From: UBA1240 sp045599185
Lineage (GTDB): Bacteria > Spirochaetota > Spirochaetia > Treponematales > Treponemataceae
Direction of reading: 5' to 3'
DNA: 64,000 bases
Assembly: GCA_045599185.1 (NCBI GenBank)
Contig: JAZRVO010000030.1
Span: 186,001-250,000 of the forward strand
Part shown: in pieces, positions 1 to 8,717 of the stretch
How positions within the stretch are numbered: the stretch's first letter is position 1
Layout: the number at the start of each line of letters is the position of its first letter
The notes under the pieces: generated by a model
What the model saw: only the letters and a program-made list of their open reading frames with translations
Database searches by the model: none
Told to the model about the DNA's origin: nothing
Position numbers and translations under genes: made by a program

Positions 1-1983
1 GCACAAAATGTTCTGGGCAAAGGCGAAAATGCAGCCGTTTTCCAAAGCCGGAAGGACTGAAGATGCGGCGGAATTTTGTGACCTTCCGGCTTGTGCATTT
101 GGATTTGTAAGGTTTGGTAAAATTGTGCCGTTTTTAAGGCTTTCTGCCGCATTTTGGGCAAAAATTTCAATGCTTTGCAAATTGGTAAAGGGATTCCGGC
201 AAAAAACCGTGTCAAAGCATACGTCGCCAAGTTCGCCCAGGCTGGTACAGAATACCGGGCGGTCAAGTTCATTCAATGTGCTTGCGTACTGTTCCAGCAC
301 CTGTCTGCCCCGGACTGTCCTGCACAAACCGGCGGTAAATCCTTCCGGCGACCTTCGCAGTGTTTCCCAAACAAAAAGTCCGTCATCGGCGTTTAGTACA
401 AGATTGCGGTTGTGCCGGGTTATTTTTGCCGAGTCCAGCAGCTTATTCCTTATTTGCAGAAGGGATTCGGAACGGCCTTCGTCGGTGCGTTTCTGCCACT
501 GTTCCAGTTTTTTATCCTGCGGCGTGTAGGTAAGGTTTTCGCCGGTTTTTACATTGCCGTGCTTTAAGTGTTCTGCTGCCCACCACGAGCCCATCGGGTT
601 CAGTATCTGGTCTTCGCCAATCTGTGTGTCTTCCAAAAGTGCCGTAATTTGCAGTTCGCGCCGGGAAAGCACTTCGTTCCGTATTGTTTTTTCGTAGCCC
701 TGATCGCCCGGGTTGTAGAAAACCCTGCCTTCAAGGCCGTCGGGAAGGTATTGCTGGGGAACCCAATGGTCGCGGTATGCGTGGGGATAAAGGTAACCGG
801 CGCCGTGGCCAAAACCTTCGCCGTCGCGGTTTGAATCGCGCAGATGGTTTGGAACTTCGGCATCTTCCTGCCGCACTGTTTTAAGGGCATCAAAAAATGC
901 CATGCTGCTGTTGCTTTTGGGCGCGGTTGCAAGGTATAAGGCGGCCTGAGTCAGCATGTAATTTCCTTCCGGCAACCCGATTCTGTCAAAGGCTGCGGCA
1001 CAGCTTTCTACCACGGTAAGGGCGTTAGGGTCGGCAAGTCCTGTATCCTCGCAGGCGGAAATTAACATGCGCCGGAAAATGAAATGAGGGTCTTCGCCGG
1101 CGGTTATCATTCGTGCCATCCAGTAAAGTGCCGCATCCGGGTCGCGGCCGCGCAGGCTTTTTATAAATGCGCTTATAACGTCATAGTGGTAGTCGCCGTC
1201 ACGGTCGTAAAGCACCACTTTTTTCTGAATTGATTCTTCGGCGGTTTCTTTGCTTATGTAAATTTCGCTGTTTTCGGCAGGTATGCACGGTGTTGAATCC
1301 GGTGACCATTTTTCCGGGGTTGTTTCAACGGCAAGTTCCAGAGCATTTAAAAGGCTTCGGGCATCGCCGTTTGCTGTGCTTACCAGATGTTCAAGTGCGC
1401 CGTCTTCAAATGTAATTTTCCATTTTCCGTAGCCACGCTGCCTGTTTGCTATTGCCTGCTTTGCTACGTTCATCAGGTCTTCGTCGGTTAAAGGCTTCAG
1501 CTGAAAAACCCGGCTTCGGCTTACGAGTGCCTTGTTTACTTCAAAAAAGGGGTTTTCGGTGGTTGCGCCAATAAGAATGATTGTGCCGTTTTCTACCCAC
1601 GGTAAAAGGGCGTCCTGCTGGCTTTTGTTCCACCGGTGAACTTCGTCTACAAACAGAATTGTGCGCCGTCCGTAAAGCCGGTGCTGTTCTTCGGCGGCTT
1701 TTACAGCATCGCGTATGTTCTGTACGCCGGTTAAAACTGCGTTTAATGTTACAAAATTGCTTTTAGTGTGGTTGGCTATTACACGGGCGAGGGTTGTTTT
1801 GCCAGTTCCTGGCGGGCCGTAAAAAATAACGCTTGCCAGCTGGTCTGCGGCAATGGCACGGCGCAAAAGCCTGCCTTTGCCAACAATGTGGTTTTGCCCG
1901 ATATATTCGTCTAGGTTTTGCGGGCGCATGCGTGCTGCCAGCGGCTGGTGCGCAGAATCTGTCTGTTGGTCGAATAAATCCAT
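1..1983 (-). CDS. rarA: RarA/MgsA-family AAA+ ATPase with extra C-terminal domain (partial, cut by window edge)
   Basis: Replication-associated recombination ATPase of the RarA/WRNIP1 clamp-loader-like family, which acts at stalled forks. The frame is open from the ATG at 1981-1983 to the left edge, so at least 661 residues are present and the C-terminus is missing. Visible motifs: Walker A GPPGTGKTT (about residue 55), Walker B with FVDEVHRWN (about 110) and sensor-1 GATTENP (about 138). The AAA and tetramerisation parts normally end near residue 430-450. Here the chain continues, with RHNRNLVLNADDG near residue 520, matching the known class of RarA proteins fused to a poorly characterised, methyltransferase-like domain. 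A terminator lies just upstream, so the gene probably has its own promoter in that short gap. The ATPase identity is secure; the role of the extra domain is unknown. Confidence 0.9.
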   Translation of the reverse strand, partial: MDLFDQQTDSAHQPLAARMRPQNLDEYIGQNHIVGKGRLLRRAIAADQLASVIFYGPPGTGKTTLARVIANHTKSNFVTLNAVLTGVQNIRDAVKAAEEQHRLYGRRTILFVDEVHRWNKSQQDALLPWVENGTIILIGATTENPFFEVNKALVSRSRVFQLKPLTDEDLMNVAKQAIANRQRGYGKWKITFEDGALEHLVSTANGDARSLLNALELAVETTPEKWSPDSTPCIPAENSEIYISKETAEESIQKKVVLYDRDGDYHYDVISAFIKSLRGRDPDAALYWMARMITAGEDPHFIFRRMLISACEDTGLADPNALTVVESCAAAFDRIGLPEGNYMLTQAALYLATAPKSNSSMAFFDALKTVRQEDAEVPNHLRDSNRDGEGFGHGAGYLYPHAYRDHWVPQQYLPDGLEGRVFYNPGDQGYEKTIRNEVLSRRELQITALLEDTQIGEDQILNPMGSWWAAEHLKHGNVKTGENLTYTPQDKKLEQWQKRTDEGRSESLLQIRNKLLDSAKITRHNRNLVLNADDGLFVWETLRRSPEGFTAGLCRTVRGRQVLEQYASTLNELDRPVFCTSLGELGDVCFDTVFCRNPFTNLQSIEIFAQNAAESLKNGTILPNLTNPNAQAGRSQNSAASSVLPALENGCIFAFAQNILC

Positions 1984-2000
1984 AAAAGGGATTTTAGCAA

Positions 2001-2032
2001 AAAAAAGCCGGTCATAAAAGACCGGCTTTTTT
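2001..2032 (-). terminator. Rho-independent terminator
   Basis: Perfect 9-bp stem (AAGCCGGTC / GACCGGCTT) with a 6-base loop, and runs of A and T on either side. On the minus strand it follows the lipoprotein gene and precedes rarA, so it separates the two units. Confidence 0.9.
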
Positions 2033-2128
2033 CCTGTTAGGTTCAATTTTGGGTTTTGAATAAAAGACCGAAAGTCAATTTTTGAACATTTCTTATAAAC
2101 TCGGCATTTGGCCTATTTGTAAAGAACT

Positions 2129-3010
2129 TTATTCCATGTTCCAGCTGTCGTTTTCATCGTAATAAGCCCAAAGGCCGTCGCGCTTGTCACCATGGCTGTC
2201 TAATGAAAGATAAATGGTGTTACCAACAACCCACAGTCCGCCCGGATGTGTACCCTGTGTTGCAAACTGTCCGCTGTTTTTTTCTTCGCTAAAAGGCGGT
2301 GCCTGCCATTTATCGCTTGAGTTCTTCTTGTAGTAGCCGACACTTTGTGATGCAATTATTACCTGACCTTTGTATACAGCCATACCCGTTATGTCGCCGT
2401 TTATGCCTTCAATTTTGTCATCATGATTGTATGCTTGTCCGCCGGCACAATAATCTTTGTCACTGCGCTGTGAACCGCAGGCACTTTTAAAATTTCCAAC
2501 CAATGTTGCCGTGGTTCCTGTTAATTGATATGTTCCAGTTGATGTGTATGCAAAACATTCCTGTCCGGCACCGCCATAAACCTTGTTGTCAAAAATATTG
2601 TAAATTTCGCCGCTTATGCCGGTAACAGTACCGCCACCATGCCGAACAATAGGATTTGTTGTTCCTTTTGCGTCAGAAGCTGTATTCCAAGTCATTACAT
2701 ACAAATCCGTACCGTTGGAAGCAATAGTTGCAATGTTGTTGCCGTAGCCGCCAACTTCGCTCCAGCCCCTTTTCTGGTTTACGCCTTTTGAAAAAATCTT
2801 GCTGCCGTTTGTTACGTAAAGATTTCCTCCGCAGTATGTCAATCCGCGTATAAACAGTGGCGTACTGCTTTTGTTCAATTTTTCTTCTTCCGAAATGGCC
2901 TTAAAAATGCCGCCGCCGCCACCGCCACCGCAGCCTGTAAGTATAATAGAAAGATTTGCTGCAATGAGGAAAAATAAAGGCAATGTATATTTTTTATTAC
3001 AAATTGTCAT
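2129..3010 (-). CDS. Hypothetical lipoprotein, propeller-like
   Basis: Predicted exported lipoprotein of 293 residues. The N-terminus has a short basic stretch, a hydrophobic segment and a lipobox LTGC followed by a run of seven glycines, a flexible tether typical of surface or periplasmic lipoproteins. The body has repeated phrases such as LYVTNGSKIF, LYVMTWN and TIYLSLDSHG spaced like blades of a beta-propeller, but no named family is recognised. The ATG at 3008-3010 was chosen because AAGG lies 6 bases before it; an in-frame ATG at 3014-3016 overlaps that ribosome site. It lies 44-50 bases downstream of the beta-barrel gene on the same strand and is probably co-transcribed. Function unknown. 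Confidence 0.75.
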   Translation of the reverse strand: MTICNKKYTLPLFFLIAANLSIILTGCGGGGGGGIFKAISEEEKLNKSSTPLFIRGLTYCGGNLYVTNGSKIFSKGVNQKRGWSEVGGYGNNIATIASNGTDLYVMTWNTASDAKGTTNPIVRHGGGTVTGISGEIYNIFDNKVYGGAGQECFAYTSTGTYQLTGTTATLVGNFKSACGSQRSDKDYCAGGQAYNHDDKIEGINGDITGMAVYKGQVIIASQSVGYYKKNSSDKWQAPPFSEEKNSGQFATQGTHPGGLWVVGNTIYLSLDSHGDKRDGLWAYYDENDSWNME

Positions 3011-3053
3011 AAACATCCTTTTTTTTGTTTTTGAATTTTCAAATTAAAATATA

Positions 3054-3659
3054 TTAGAAATGGTAACGTATGCTTAAACCTGCGTTAACCGTAGAACCGA
3101 CCATACTTTCTGCATTTTTTCCAAAGTAAATCTGCGGCAGAACCGTTGCGCCAACCGTCAAGCCAACAGACCAGTCGGCACTTTGCCGGTAATAAACGCC
3201 AATTTCCGGTTTCAAACTCGGGCCAAAGTAAAACTGACTGAGGTATGACTGCATTGCTGCACCTGCTGAAATTGAAACAGGTATTTCAAAACGGCCGACA
3301 GTCATGTAGAAAGTTCCTTTTGCCATAACCGGAACAAAATAGAACACGTTGCTGCCATGTGTTTTACCGTAGTGCGGGTCAAAGGTTGCACCAAACGAAA
3401 AGCCTGCACTTTGGAAAACATTGTATCCAAGGGAAAAACCGCCGCCGTATTTAAGGTTGCGCGGCATAAGACCGCCAAATCCTTCAACGGAAAGGTGAAT
3501 AAGCTGGTCGCCCTTGTTGTTTACGGCATAGTCATCAATGGTGTAGCGCGGAACATTTTCTTCTTCATTGTCCCAGTCGTCCCATGGGCTTATGGTTTGT
3601 GCACTGGCAGCAGCTAATGATGCAAGCAGAATAATGCAGGTTAACAGAATACGTTTCAT
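3054..3659 (-). CDS. Outer-membrane beta-barrel-like protein
   Basis: 201 residues with a clear signal peptide (MKRILLTCIILLASLAAASA, cleavage before QT). The mature part alternates hydrophobic and polar residues with many Gly and aromatic residues (FGGLMPRNLKYGGGFSLGYN, YFGPSLKPEIGVYYR) and ends in YHF. A terminal aromatic residue is the hallmark of beta-barrels recognised by the BAM assembly machinery. Its size fits an 8-strand barrel. A good ribosome site (AAGGAAAATTT) precedes the ATG. It is the first gene of a probable two-gene unit with the lipoprotein. Membership in a specific outer-membrane family cannot be named from sequence alone. Confidence 0.7.
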   Translation of the reverse strand: MKRILLTCIILLASLAAASAQTISPWDDWDNEEENVPRYTIDDYAVNNKGDQLIHLSVEGFGGLMPRNLKYGGGFSLGYNVFQSAGFSFGATFDPHYGKTHGSNVFYFVPVMAKGTFYMTVGRFEIPVSISAGAAMQSYLSQFYFGPSLKPEIGVYYRQSADWSVGLTVGATVLPQIYFGKNAESMVGSTVNAGLSIRYHF

Positions 3660-3870
3660 AAATTTTCCTTTAACTTTATTTCGGCAAAATACTTAAAATA
3701 TACCAGCCGAACCTGTTATTTGATAACGGCGTTAGTAGAACAAAAGGCACAAAATAAGTTAAACTTGTAAGGGAACTTTGCTGGTTTGCCTGTCCTGAAA
3801 ACGGCAAAATTACAAAAAGTTCTGCTAACTTTAGCCTATTTTGCTTTTATTGTCTATGGAGGATTTTTAG

Positions 3871-4743
3871 ATGAGTGCAACAATTATAGACGGTTTTCAG
3901 ATTGCTGCTGACGTGCGTGCAAATGTTGCCGCAAAAACAGCAGAATTGAAGAAAAAAGGCGTTACGCCATGCCTTGCTGTTATTCTTGTGGGAGAAAACC
4001 CTGCAAGCGTTTCTTACGTTACCGGCAAGGAAAAAGCCCTTGCTGAAGTTGGCATGGCAGACCGTTCGATTCGCCTGCCGGAAAGCACCAGCGAAGAAGA
4101 ACTGCTTAAAGTTATTGACGAACTGAACGGCGATGCAACGGTTCACGGCATTCTTGTTCAGCTGCCGCTGCCAAAGCATATAAATGAAGACAAAGTAATT
4201 ATGGCCATTAAGCCGGAAAAAGACGTAGACGGTTTTCACCCTGTAAACGTAGGAAACCTTATGATTGGCCGCAAGGCATTTTTGCCGTGTACGCCGCACG
4301 GAATCATCGTTCTGCTTGAAACAATGGGAATAAACACGAACGGTGCACACGCAGTTGTTGTTGGCCGTTCCAATATCGTAGGAAAGCCGGTTTCTATTCT
4401 TTTAACGCGCCGCGAAACGAACGCAACCGTAACAATCTGCCACACCGGCACAAAAGACCTGGCAAGCTTTACAAAACAGGCAGACATTCTTATTGCGGCC
4501 GTTGGCAAGCCCAACACAATTACTGCCGACATGATTAAGCCAGGTGCAACCGTAATTGACGTTGGCGTAAACCGTATTCCGGACAGCACCAGAAAAAGCG
4601 GCTTCAGGCTTGTTGGCGATGTTGATTTTGAACCAGCCAAGGAAGTTGCTTCTTTCATTACGCCTGTACCAAAAGGCGTTGGTCCTATGACAATTGCAAT
4701 GCTTATGCAGAACGTATTAGAGGCAGCTGAAAACACTTTATGA
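3871..4743 (+). CDS. folD: Bifunctional methylenetetrahydrofolate dehydrogenase/methenyltetrahydrofolate cyclohydrolase
   Basis: Cytosolic FolD interconverts 5,10-methylene-THF, methenyl-THF and 10-formyl-THF, supplying one-carbon units for purines and formyl-Met. The 290 residues match the usual length. Visible signatures: YVTGKEKA with the catalytic Lys near residue 56, VQLPLPKHI, EKDVDGFHP, the Rossmann motif VVGRSNIVGKPV, and PVPKGVGPMT near the end (the family usually has PVPGGVGPMT, so one Gly is Lys here). GGAGG is placed 7 bases before the ATG. Its stop overlaps the start of folE2 (ATGA), so the two are translationally coupled, and folE2 in turn overlaps miaB. The coupling groups folate one-carbon and pterin chemistry with tRNA modification. 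Confidence 0.97.
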   Translation: MSATIIDGFQIAADVRANVAAKTAELKKKGVTPCLAVILVGENPASVSYVTGKEKALAEVGMADRSIRLPESTSEEELLKVIDELNGDATVHGILVQLPLPKHINEDKVIMAIKPEKDVDGFHPVNVGNLMIGRKAFLPCTPHGIIVLLETMGINTNGAHAVVVGRSNIVGKPVSILLTRRETNATVTICHTGTKDLASFTKQADILIAAVGKPNTITADMIKPGATVIDVGVNRIPDSTRKSGFRLVGDVDFEPAKEVASFITPVPKGVGPMTIAMLMQNVLEAAENTL

Positions 4744-5552
4744 TTGATATTCAGAATGAAGCCGACACACGTGAAATACCTTTGCAGAAAGTTGGGGTAA
4801 AAAACTTGCAGTACCCGGTGCATGTTTTAGACAAGGCAAAGCACACCCAGACTACGAGTGCGAAAGTTAACCTTTTCGTTAATTTGCCCCACCATTTTAA
4901 AGGCACCCACATGAGCCGCTTTATTGAAGTTTTTCACAAATATCACCAGAACCTTTCGATGCGGCAGTTCCTGCTGATGCTGGAAGAAATCCGCAGCAAT
5001 CTTGATGCCGCAGAAGCGTTCGGTTCTTTGTCTTTTCCTTTTTTTATGGAAAAAACTGCGCCGGTTAGCGGCCAGCACGGAATGATGGTTTACGACTGCA
5101 CTTACGAAGGAAACGTGAAAGTTCTGCCGGACGGCCAGAAAAGCCAGGAATTTTTTGTAAGCGTTGCCGTGCCGGTAACAACACTTTGTCCGTGTTCCAA
5201 GGCAATAAGCAAAAACGGTGCACATAACCAGCGCGGCATTGTTACGGTAAAAGTACAGAACAGTTCCTTTTTCTGGATAGAAGACGTAATTGAACTTGTA
5301 GAATCTTCTGCTTCCTGCGCCGTTTATTCACTTTTAAAGCGCGAAGACGAAAAATACGTAACCGAACAGGCTTACGACAACCCGCGCTTTGTAGAAGACC
5401 TGGTGCGTGAAGTTTACATTGCCCTGCGCGGTTTTGCCGACGGTGAAAACCCGAAAGCAGAAAAGCCTTTTACTTGGTTCAGCGTAGAAGCTGAAAATTT
5501 TGAAAGCATTCACAACCATAACGCATACGCCTACACGGAGTTTGTTAAATGA
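4740..5552 (+). CDS. folE2: GTP cyclohydrolase FolE2 (type IB)
   Basis: Converts GTP to 7,8-dihydroneopterin triphosphate, the entry to folate and to queuosine. It is the alternative IB family, unrelated in sequence to FolE and able to use metals other than zinc. 270 residues. Family marks: the N-terminal YPVHVLDKAKHTQTTSAKV, the GTHMSRFIEVFH segment, and CPCSKAISKNGAHNQRG, which carries the metal- or substrate-binding Cys of the family. It starts in the ATGA overlap with folD and its stop overlaps miaB the same way. QueD, which uses this enzyme's product, is encoded at 42.0-42.5 kb, so the enzyme plausibly feeds queuosine as well as folate. Confidence 0.95.
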   Translation: MIDIQNEADTREIPLQKVGVKNLQYPVHVLDKAKHTQTTSAKVNLFVNLPHHFKGTHMSRFIEVFHKYHQNLSMRQFLLMLEEIRSNLDAAEAFGSLSFPFFMEKTAPVSGQHGMMVYDCTYEGNVKVLPDGQKSQEFFVSVAVPVTTLCPCSKAISKNGAHNQRGIVTVKVQNSSFFWIEDVIELVESSASCAVYSLLKREDEKYVTEQAYDNPRFVEDLVREVYIALRGFADGENPKAEKPFTWFSVEAENFESIHNHNAYAYTEFVK

Positions 5553-6928
5553 CTTATTTTTTTGAAACTTACGGCTGCCAGATGAACAAAGCCGAATCGG
5601 CAGCACTTGAACAAATTCTCATTGAACGCGGCTGGAAAGCTGCTGAATACGCAGAAACCGCCGATCTGGTGGTAATCAACACGTGTTCAGTGCGCGCTAC
5701 CGCCGAAACACGCATTCACGGGCGGCTGGGCTGGTATTCGGCACTGAAGCGTGAACGGAAAGGTGAAAAACCTAAAGGTTACCAGCGCGTTGCACGCCCG
5801 GTAGAAGTGCCCGTAAAACCTTTAACCCTTATTGTTGCAGGCTGCATGGCAGAGCGCCTTAAAGATGGCCTTAAACGGGATTTTCCGGTGGTAGACTATG
5901 TAGTAGGTCCATTTAAAAAGCAGCATTTCTGCGACATCGTAAGCGCCGTAGAACAGAATCTTCCGCTTGTTAAGGTTGAAGAAGAAGCCGTTTATTCATT
6001 TGCGCCGCTTTCCTACGAAAAAGGCTCTTTTCAGGCTTTCGTACCGATTATGCACGGCTGCAACAATTTCTGTACTTACTGCATCGTGCCTTATGTACGC
6101 GGCCGTGAAATTTCCCGTTCTGCAGCAGAAATAATAAAAGAAATTGATATGCTGAGCGCAAACAACGTGCGCGAAATTACCCTTTTGGGACAGAATGTAA
6201 ACTCGTACAGATATGAAGAAAACGGAAATATTGTAGATTTTCCCCAGCTGCTTAAACGCATCTGCAGCCGCCTAAAGGAAACAAATTCTTCCATAAAATG
6301 GGTGCGCTTCATGTCAAGCCATCCCAAGGATTTATCCGACAGCCTGATTGACGTGATTGCTTCCGAACCGCTGATTTGCCGGCACATTCACCTGCCGGTG
6401 CAGAACGGTTCTACCGCGGTGCTTAAAGCCATGAACCGCCGCTACACCCGTGAACAGTATCTGGAACTTGTAGCAAAAATCCGCAGCAAAATTGACAATG
6501 TTTCACTTTCTACCGATATTCTGGTTGGTTTTCCCGGTGAAACGAACGAAGATTTTGAGCAGACTTTAAGCCTTATGAAGGAAGTTTGCTACGACACGGC
6601 ATACATGTACTATTACAATCCGCGCGAAGGAACGGTTGCTTGTACAATGCCAAACCAAATTCCCGTTGAAGAAAAAAAAGCACGCGTTGATAAAGTAATT
6701 AAGCTTCAGCTTGAAATTACCCGTGAACAGCTTAAAAAACGCATCGGGCAAACTGTAGAAGTTCTGGTAGAAGCTACTTCGCGAGACAGCAGCCGTGAAC
6801 TTTTGGCACGCACTGAACGCGACGAAAGGGTTGTTTTTGAAGGTGACGAAAGTTTGATAGGTACTTTTAAAACCGTTACTATTGAAGAATTGAACGGCAA
6901 CACGTTCAGGGCAAAAATTGCAGAGTAG
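5549..6928 (+). CDS. miaB: tRNA-2-methylthio-N6-dimethylallyladenosine synthase
   Basis: Radical-SAM methylthiotransferase that adds the ms2 group to i6A37 of tRNAs reading UNN codons. 459 residues in the usual order: an N-terminal MTTase domain (about 2-140) with the three cluster cysteines in YGCQMN, NTCSVR and AGCMAE; a radical-SAM core (about 155-380) with GCNNFCTYCIVPYVRGRE containing the CxxxCxxC cluster; and a C-terminal TRAM domain. A basic insert of roughly 30 residues (after GWYSALKRERKGEKP) lies between the second and third cysteines, longer than in many MiaB proteins. The ATG overlaps the folE2 stop. It could be confused with MtaB or RimO, but TYGCQMNKAES and the CIVPYVRG context favour MiaB. 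Confidence 0.94.
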   Translation: MTYFFETYGCQMNKAESAALEQILIERGWKAAEYAETADLVVINTCSVRATAETRIHGRLGWYSALKRERKGEKPKGYQRVARPVEVPVKPLTLIVAGCMAERLKDGLKRDFPVVDYVVGPFKKQHFCDIVSAVEQNLPLVKVEEEAVYSFAPLSYEKGSFQAFVPIMHGCNNFCTYCIVPYVRGREISRSAAEIIKEIDMLSANNVREITLLGQNVNSYRYEENGNIVDFPQLLKRICSRLKETNSSIKWVRFMSSHPKDLSDSLIDVIASEPLICRHIHLPVQNGSTAVLKAMNRRYTREQYLELVAKIRSKIDNVSLSTDILVGFPGETNEDFEQTLSLMKEVCYDTAYMYYYNPREGTVACTMPNQIPVEEKKARVDKVIKLQLEITREQLKKRIGQTVEVLVEATSRDSSRELLARTERDERVVFEGDESLIGTFKTVTIEELNGNTFRAKIAE

Positions 6929-7549
6929 GTGACAGAATTGGAAGAAGTGCCAGAAGCAGAAACGGCGGCAAAAACTGAAAATATTCAGCCAAAACCGCCT
7001 TTGAAACCAAAGGAAAGTACAAAAAAAGCGCCCGCTGGCGCAAAAATTAAAGAACCCTGGAGGAAGATTGTGCCTTTTAGATTGATTGGAATGATTATTA
7101 CGATGCTGATTGTTGTTTGTTTTGCCGGCTTTAACATCGACAACCGTTCAAATGTTTCTCTGGTTTTTTACACGTTTGAAAACGTGCCGGTTTTTGTAAC
7201 TATGTTTTGCAGTTTCTGCCTCGGCATTCTTTTCACAATTCCGTTTACAATTGGCCGCGATTCTGCCCGGCGCAAGGCAAAGGCCGCCAAAACCCAGATT
7301 GCCGCGCTTAAAGCAGAAAATGCAAAGTATCTCAAAGAAAAAGAAGCAAAACTGCCGAAAAAAAAGCATGGAAAGAATAAAAAGGGCGCTGCACTTGCAG
7401 CAGAAACTGGACTTGAACCGAAACCTGAAGTCAAAAAAGCTGCTGAAGCCGTGCCTGCAAATGACAGTGACAAAAATGCCAGACCGGCTGAAAGCAAAAA
7501 AGAAGAATCAAATCAGGAAGCAATGCTTTCCAACGTCGGCTATTTTTAA
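6929..7549 (+). CDS. LapA-like (DUF1049) inner-membrane protein
   Basis: 206-residue predicted membrane protein. An acidic/proline-rich cytoplasmic head (about 1-45) is followed by two hydrophobic helices (about 50-70 and 88-110) joined by the NRSNVSLVFYTFENVPVF segment that is typical of LapA/DUF1049 proteins, then a long Lys/Ala/Glu-rich coiled-coil-like tail. The GTG at 6929 directly abuts the miaB stop. A TTG at 6938, which has AGGTG six bases upstream, is an equally good start. Bacterial LapA/YciS proteins help lipopolysaccharide or envelope assembly; that role is only suggested here. It lies in the same run as miaB and the SPOR protein, so it is probably co-transcribed. Confidence 0.7.
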   Translation: MTELEEVPEAETAAKTENIQPKPPLKPKESTKKAPAGAKIKEPWRKIVPFRLIGMIITMLIVVCFAGFNIDNRSNVSLVFYTFENVPVFVTMFCSFCLGILFTIPFTIGRDSARRKAKAAKTQIAALKAENAKYLKEKEAKLPKKKHGKNKKGAALAAETGLEPKPEVKKAAEAVPANDSDKNARPAESKKEESNQEAMLSNVGYF

Positions 7550-7574
7550 TTTTTTTACAGAATCCTTCTGCAAC

Positions 7575-8588
7575 ATGAAAAAAAATCAATATTTTGCAAA
7601 ATGTGCCGCATTTGTTTTGTGCTTTTGTTTTTGCTGCGTTTTTAACCCGGTAAAAACTTTTGCACAAACTTCTGCAATTATAGAAAATGCGGCAAAAACC
7701 CCGTCAGTAGAAAGTGCCGTTGCATACATTCAAAGTGTTTTGCCAACGGTAAAAGAAAAAAGTGACCAGATAGAACTTTTTATATTTTTGGGCAGGCTGC
7801 AGCAGCAGTCGGCAATGTACAAGGAAGCCTACGAATCTTATTCTGCGGCAATTGCCCTTGATACAACCGTGCCAAATGCAGCCGTGCGCCTTGATGCGGC
7901 TTTGTGCAGCATGGCTTTGGGCGAAATTGAAACTGCTGAAAGTGTGCTGGACACGATTCTTGCCGCCGAAAGCAAGGATGCGGAATATATTGCGGCTGCA
8001 AACCGCGCAAAAATTTATGCAGTTTGGTGCGGTGCAATGAAAGTGCAGAGTTTGAACCAGCTGGAACGCCCGGTTACGCTTCTGCAGAGTTTTTTGCAGG
8101 ATGAAAAAATGGCTGCACAGCGGCCTGTTCTTTTGCTAAGCCTTTGGTGGCTTACCGGGCAGGTTGAATATGCAGAAATCCTTCAGAAGGAATTTCCCCA
8201 CAGTACCGAAGCTTTGGCAAGTTCCGGCAAGGTTCAGGTTATGGCGCTGCCTTACTGGTTTTTTGTGCTGCGCAACGGCCAGAACATTTTTGCCGATGAA
8301 GACAGTAAAAACAATGTTTCTAAAACTGAAAGCAAGGCAGCCGATGCCGATGACAAGATGATTTACCAGCAGGTAGGGCTTTTTAGGGATGAAGCAAATG
8401 CGCAGAACTGCGTGGCGCGTTTGCGCGATGCTGGCTTTGAACCGATTTTAACCAAGCAGACAAAGGCAAGCGGCAACACTTACGCAATTGTGCTTGTAAA
8501 GGAAACAGACGGCACTGTTGCGCAGAAATTGCGCAATGCGGGTTTTGAATGTTACCCGGTTTTCAGCGAAGATTTGAACTCTCTGTAA
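7575..8588 (+). CDS. Exported TPR/SPOR-domain protein
   Basis: 337-residue protein with a signal sequence (MKKNQYFAKC, then a hydrophobic and Cys/Phe-rich stretch, likely cleaved after TFA). Residues about 45-200 form helical TPR-like repeats (EAYESYSAAIALDTT, GEIETAESVLDTILA). The C-terminus (about 255-335) is a SPOR domain: YQQVGLFRDEANAQNCVARL then GFEPILTKQ and a second repeat NTYAIVLV. SPOR domains bind denuded septal peptidoglycan, so a periplasmic role near the division site is likely. The ATG at 7575 is chosen because the signal peptide starts there; the frame is open farther upstream, but only as a shadow of the LapA-like gene. No clear ribosome site is visible. Confidence 0.8.
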   Translation: MKKNQYFAKCAAFVLCFCFCCVFNPVKTFAQTSAIIENAAKTPSVESAVAYIQSVLPTVKEKSDQIELFIFLGRLQQQSAMYKEAYESYSAAIALDTTVPNAAVRLDAALCSMALGEIETAESVLDTILAAESKDAEYIAAANRAKIYAVWCGAMKVQSLNQLERPVTLLQSFLQDEKMAAQRPVLLLSLWWLTGQVEYAEILQKEFPHSTEALASSGKVQVMALPYWFFVLRNGQNIFADEDSKNNVSKTESKAADADDKMIYQQVGLFRDEANAQNCVARLRDAGFEPILTKQTKASGNTYAIVLVKETDGTVAQKLRNAGFECYPVFSEDLNSL

Positions 8589-8621
8589 TCTGCCAGTTTT
8601 TACTTTAATTGCTTCAAATAA

Positions 8622-8680
8622 AAAGAACGCGCCGGTTTTGCATTCCATTCAGTTAAAATGCAAAACCGGCGTGTTCTTTT
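8622..8680. terminator. Long bidirectional terminator
   Basis: A 22-bp near-perfect stem (GAACGCGCCGGTTTTGCAT arm at 8625-8643, partner at 8658-8676, one G-U pair) with A and T tracts on both sides. It sits between the convergent SPOR-protein gene and the minus-strand gene ending at 8718 and can serve both. Confidence 0.93.
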
Positions 8681-8717
8681 TTTATGCCGGTCTGTTTTTG
8701 CTGTTTTCAGCTTTTTG

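Noticed and set aside
7251..7574. Longer N-terminus for the SPOR-domain protein
   Set aside because: The upstream part overlaps the LapA-like gene and the signal peptide begins at 7575.
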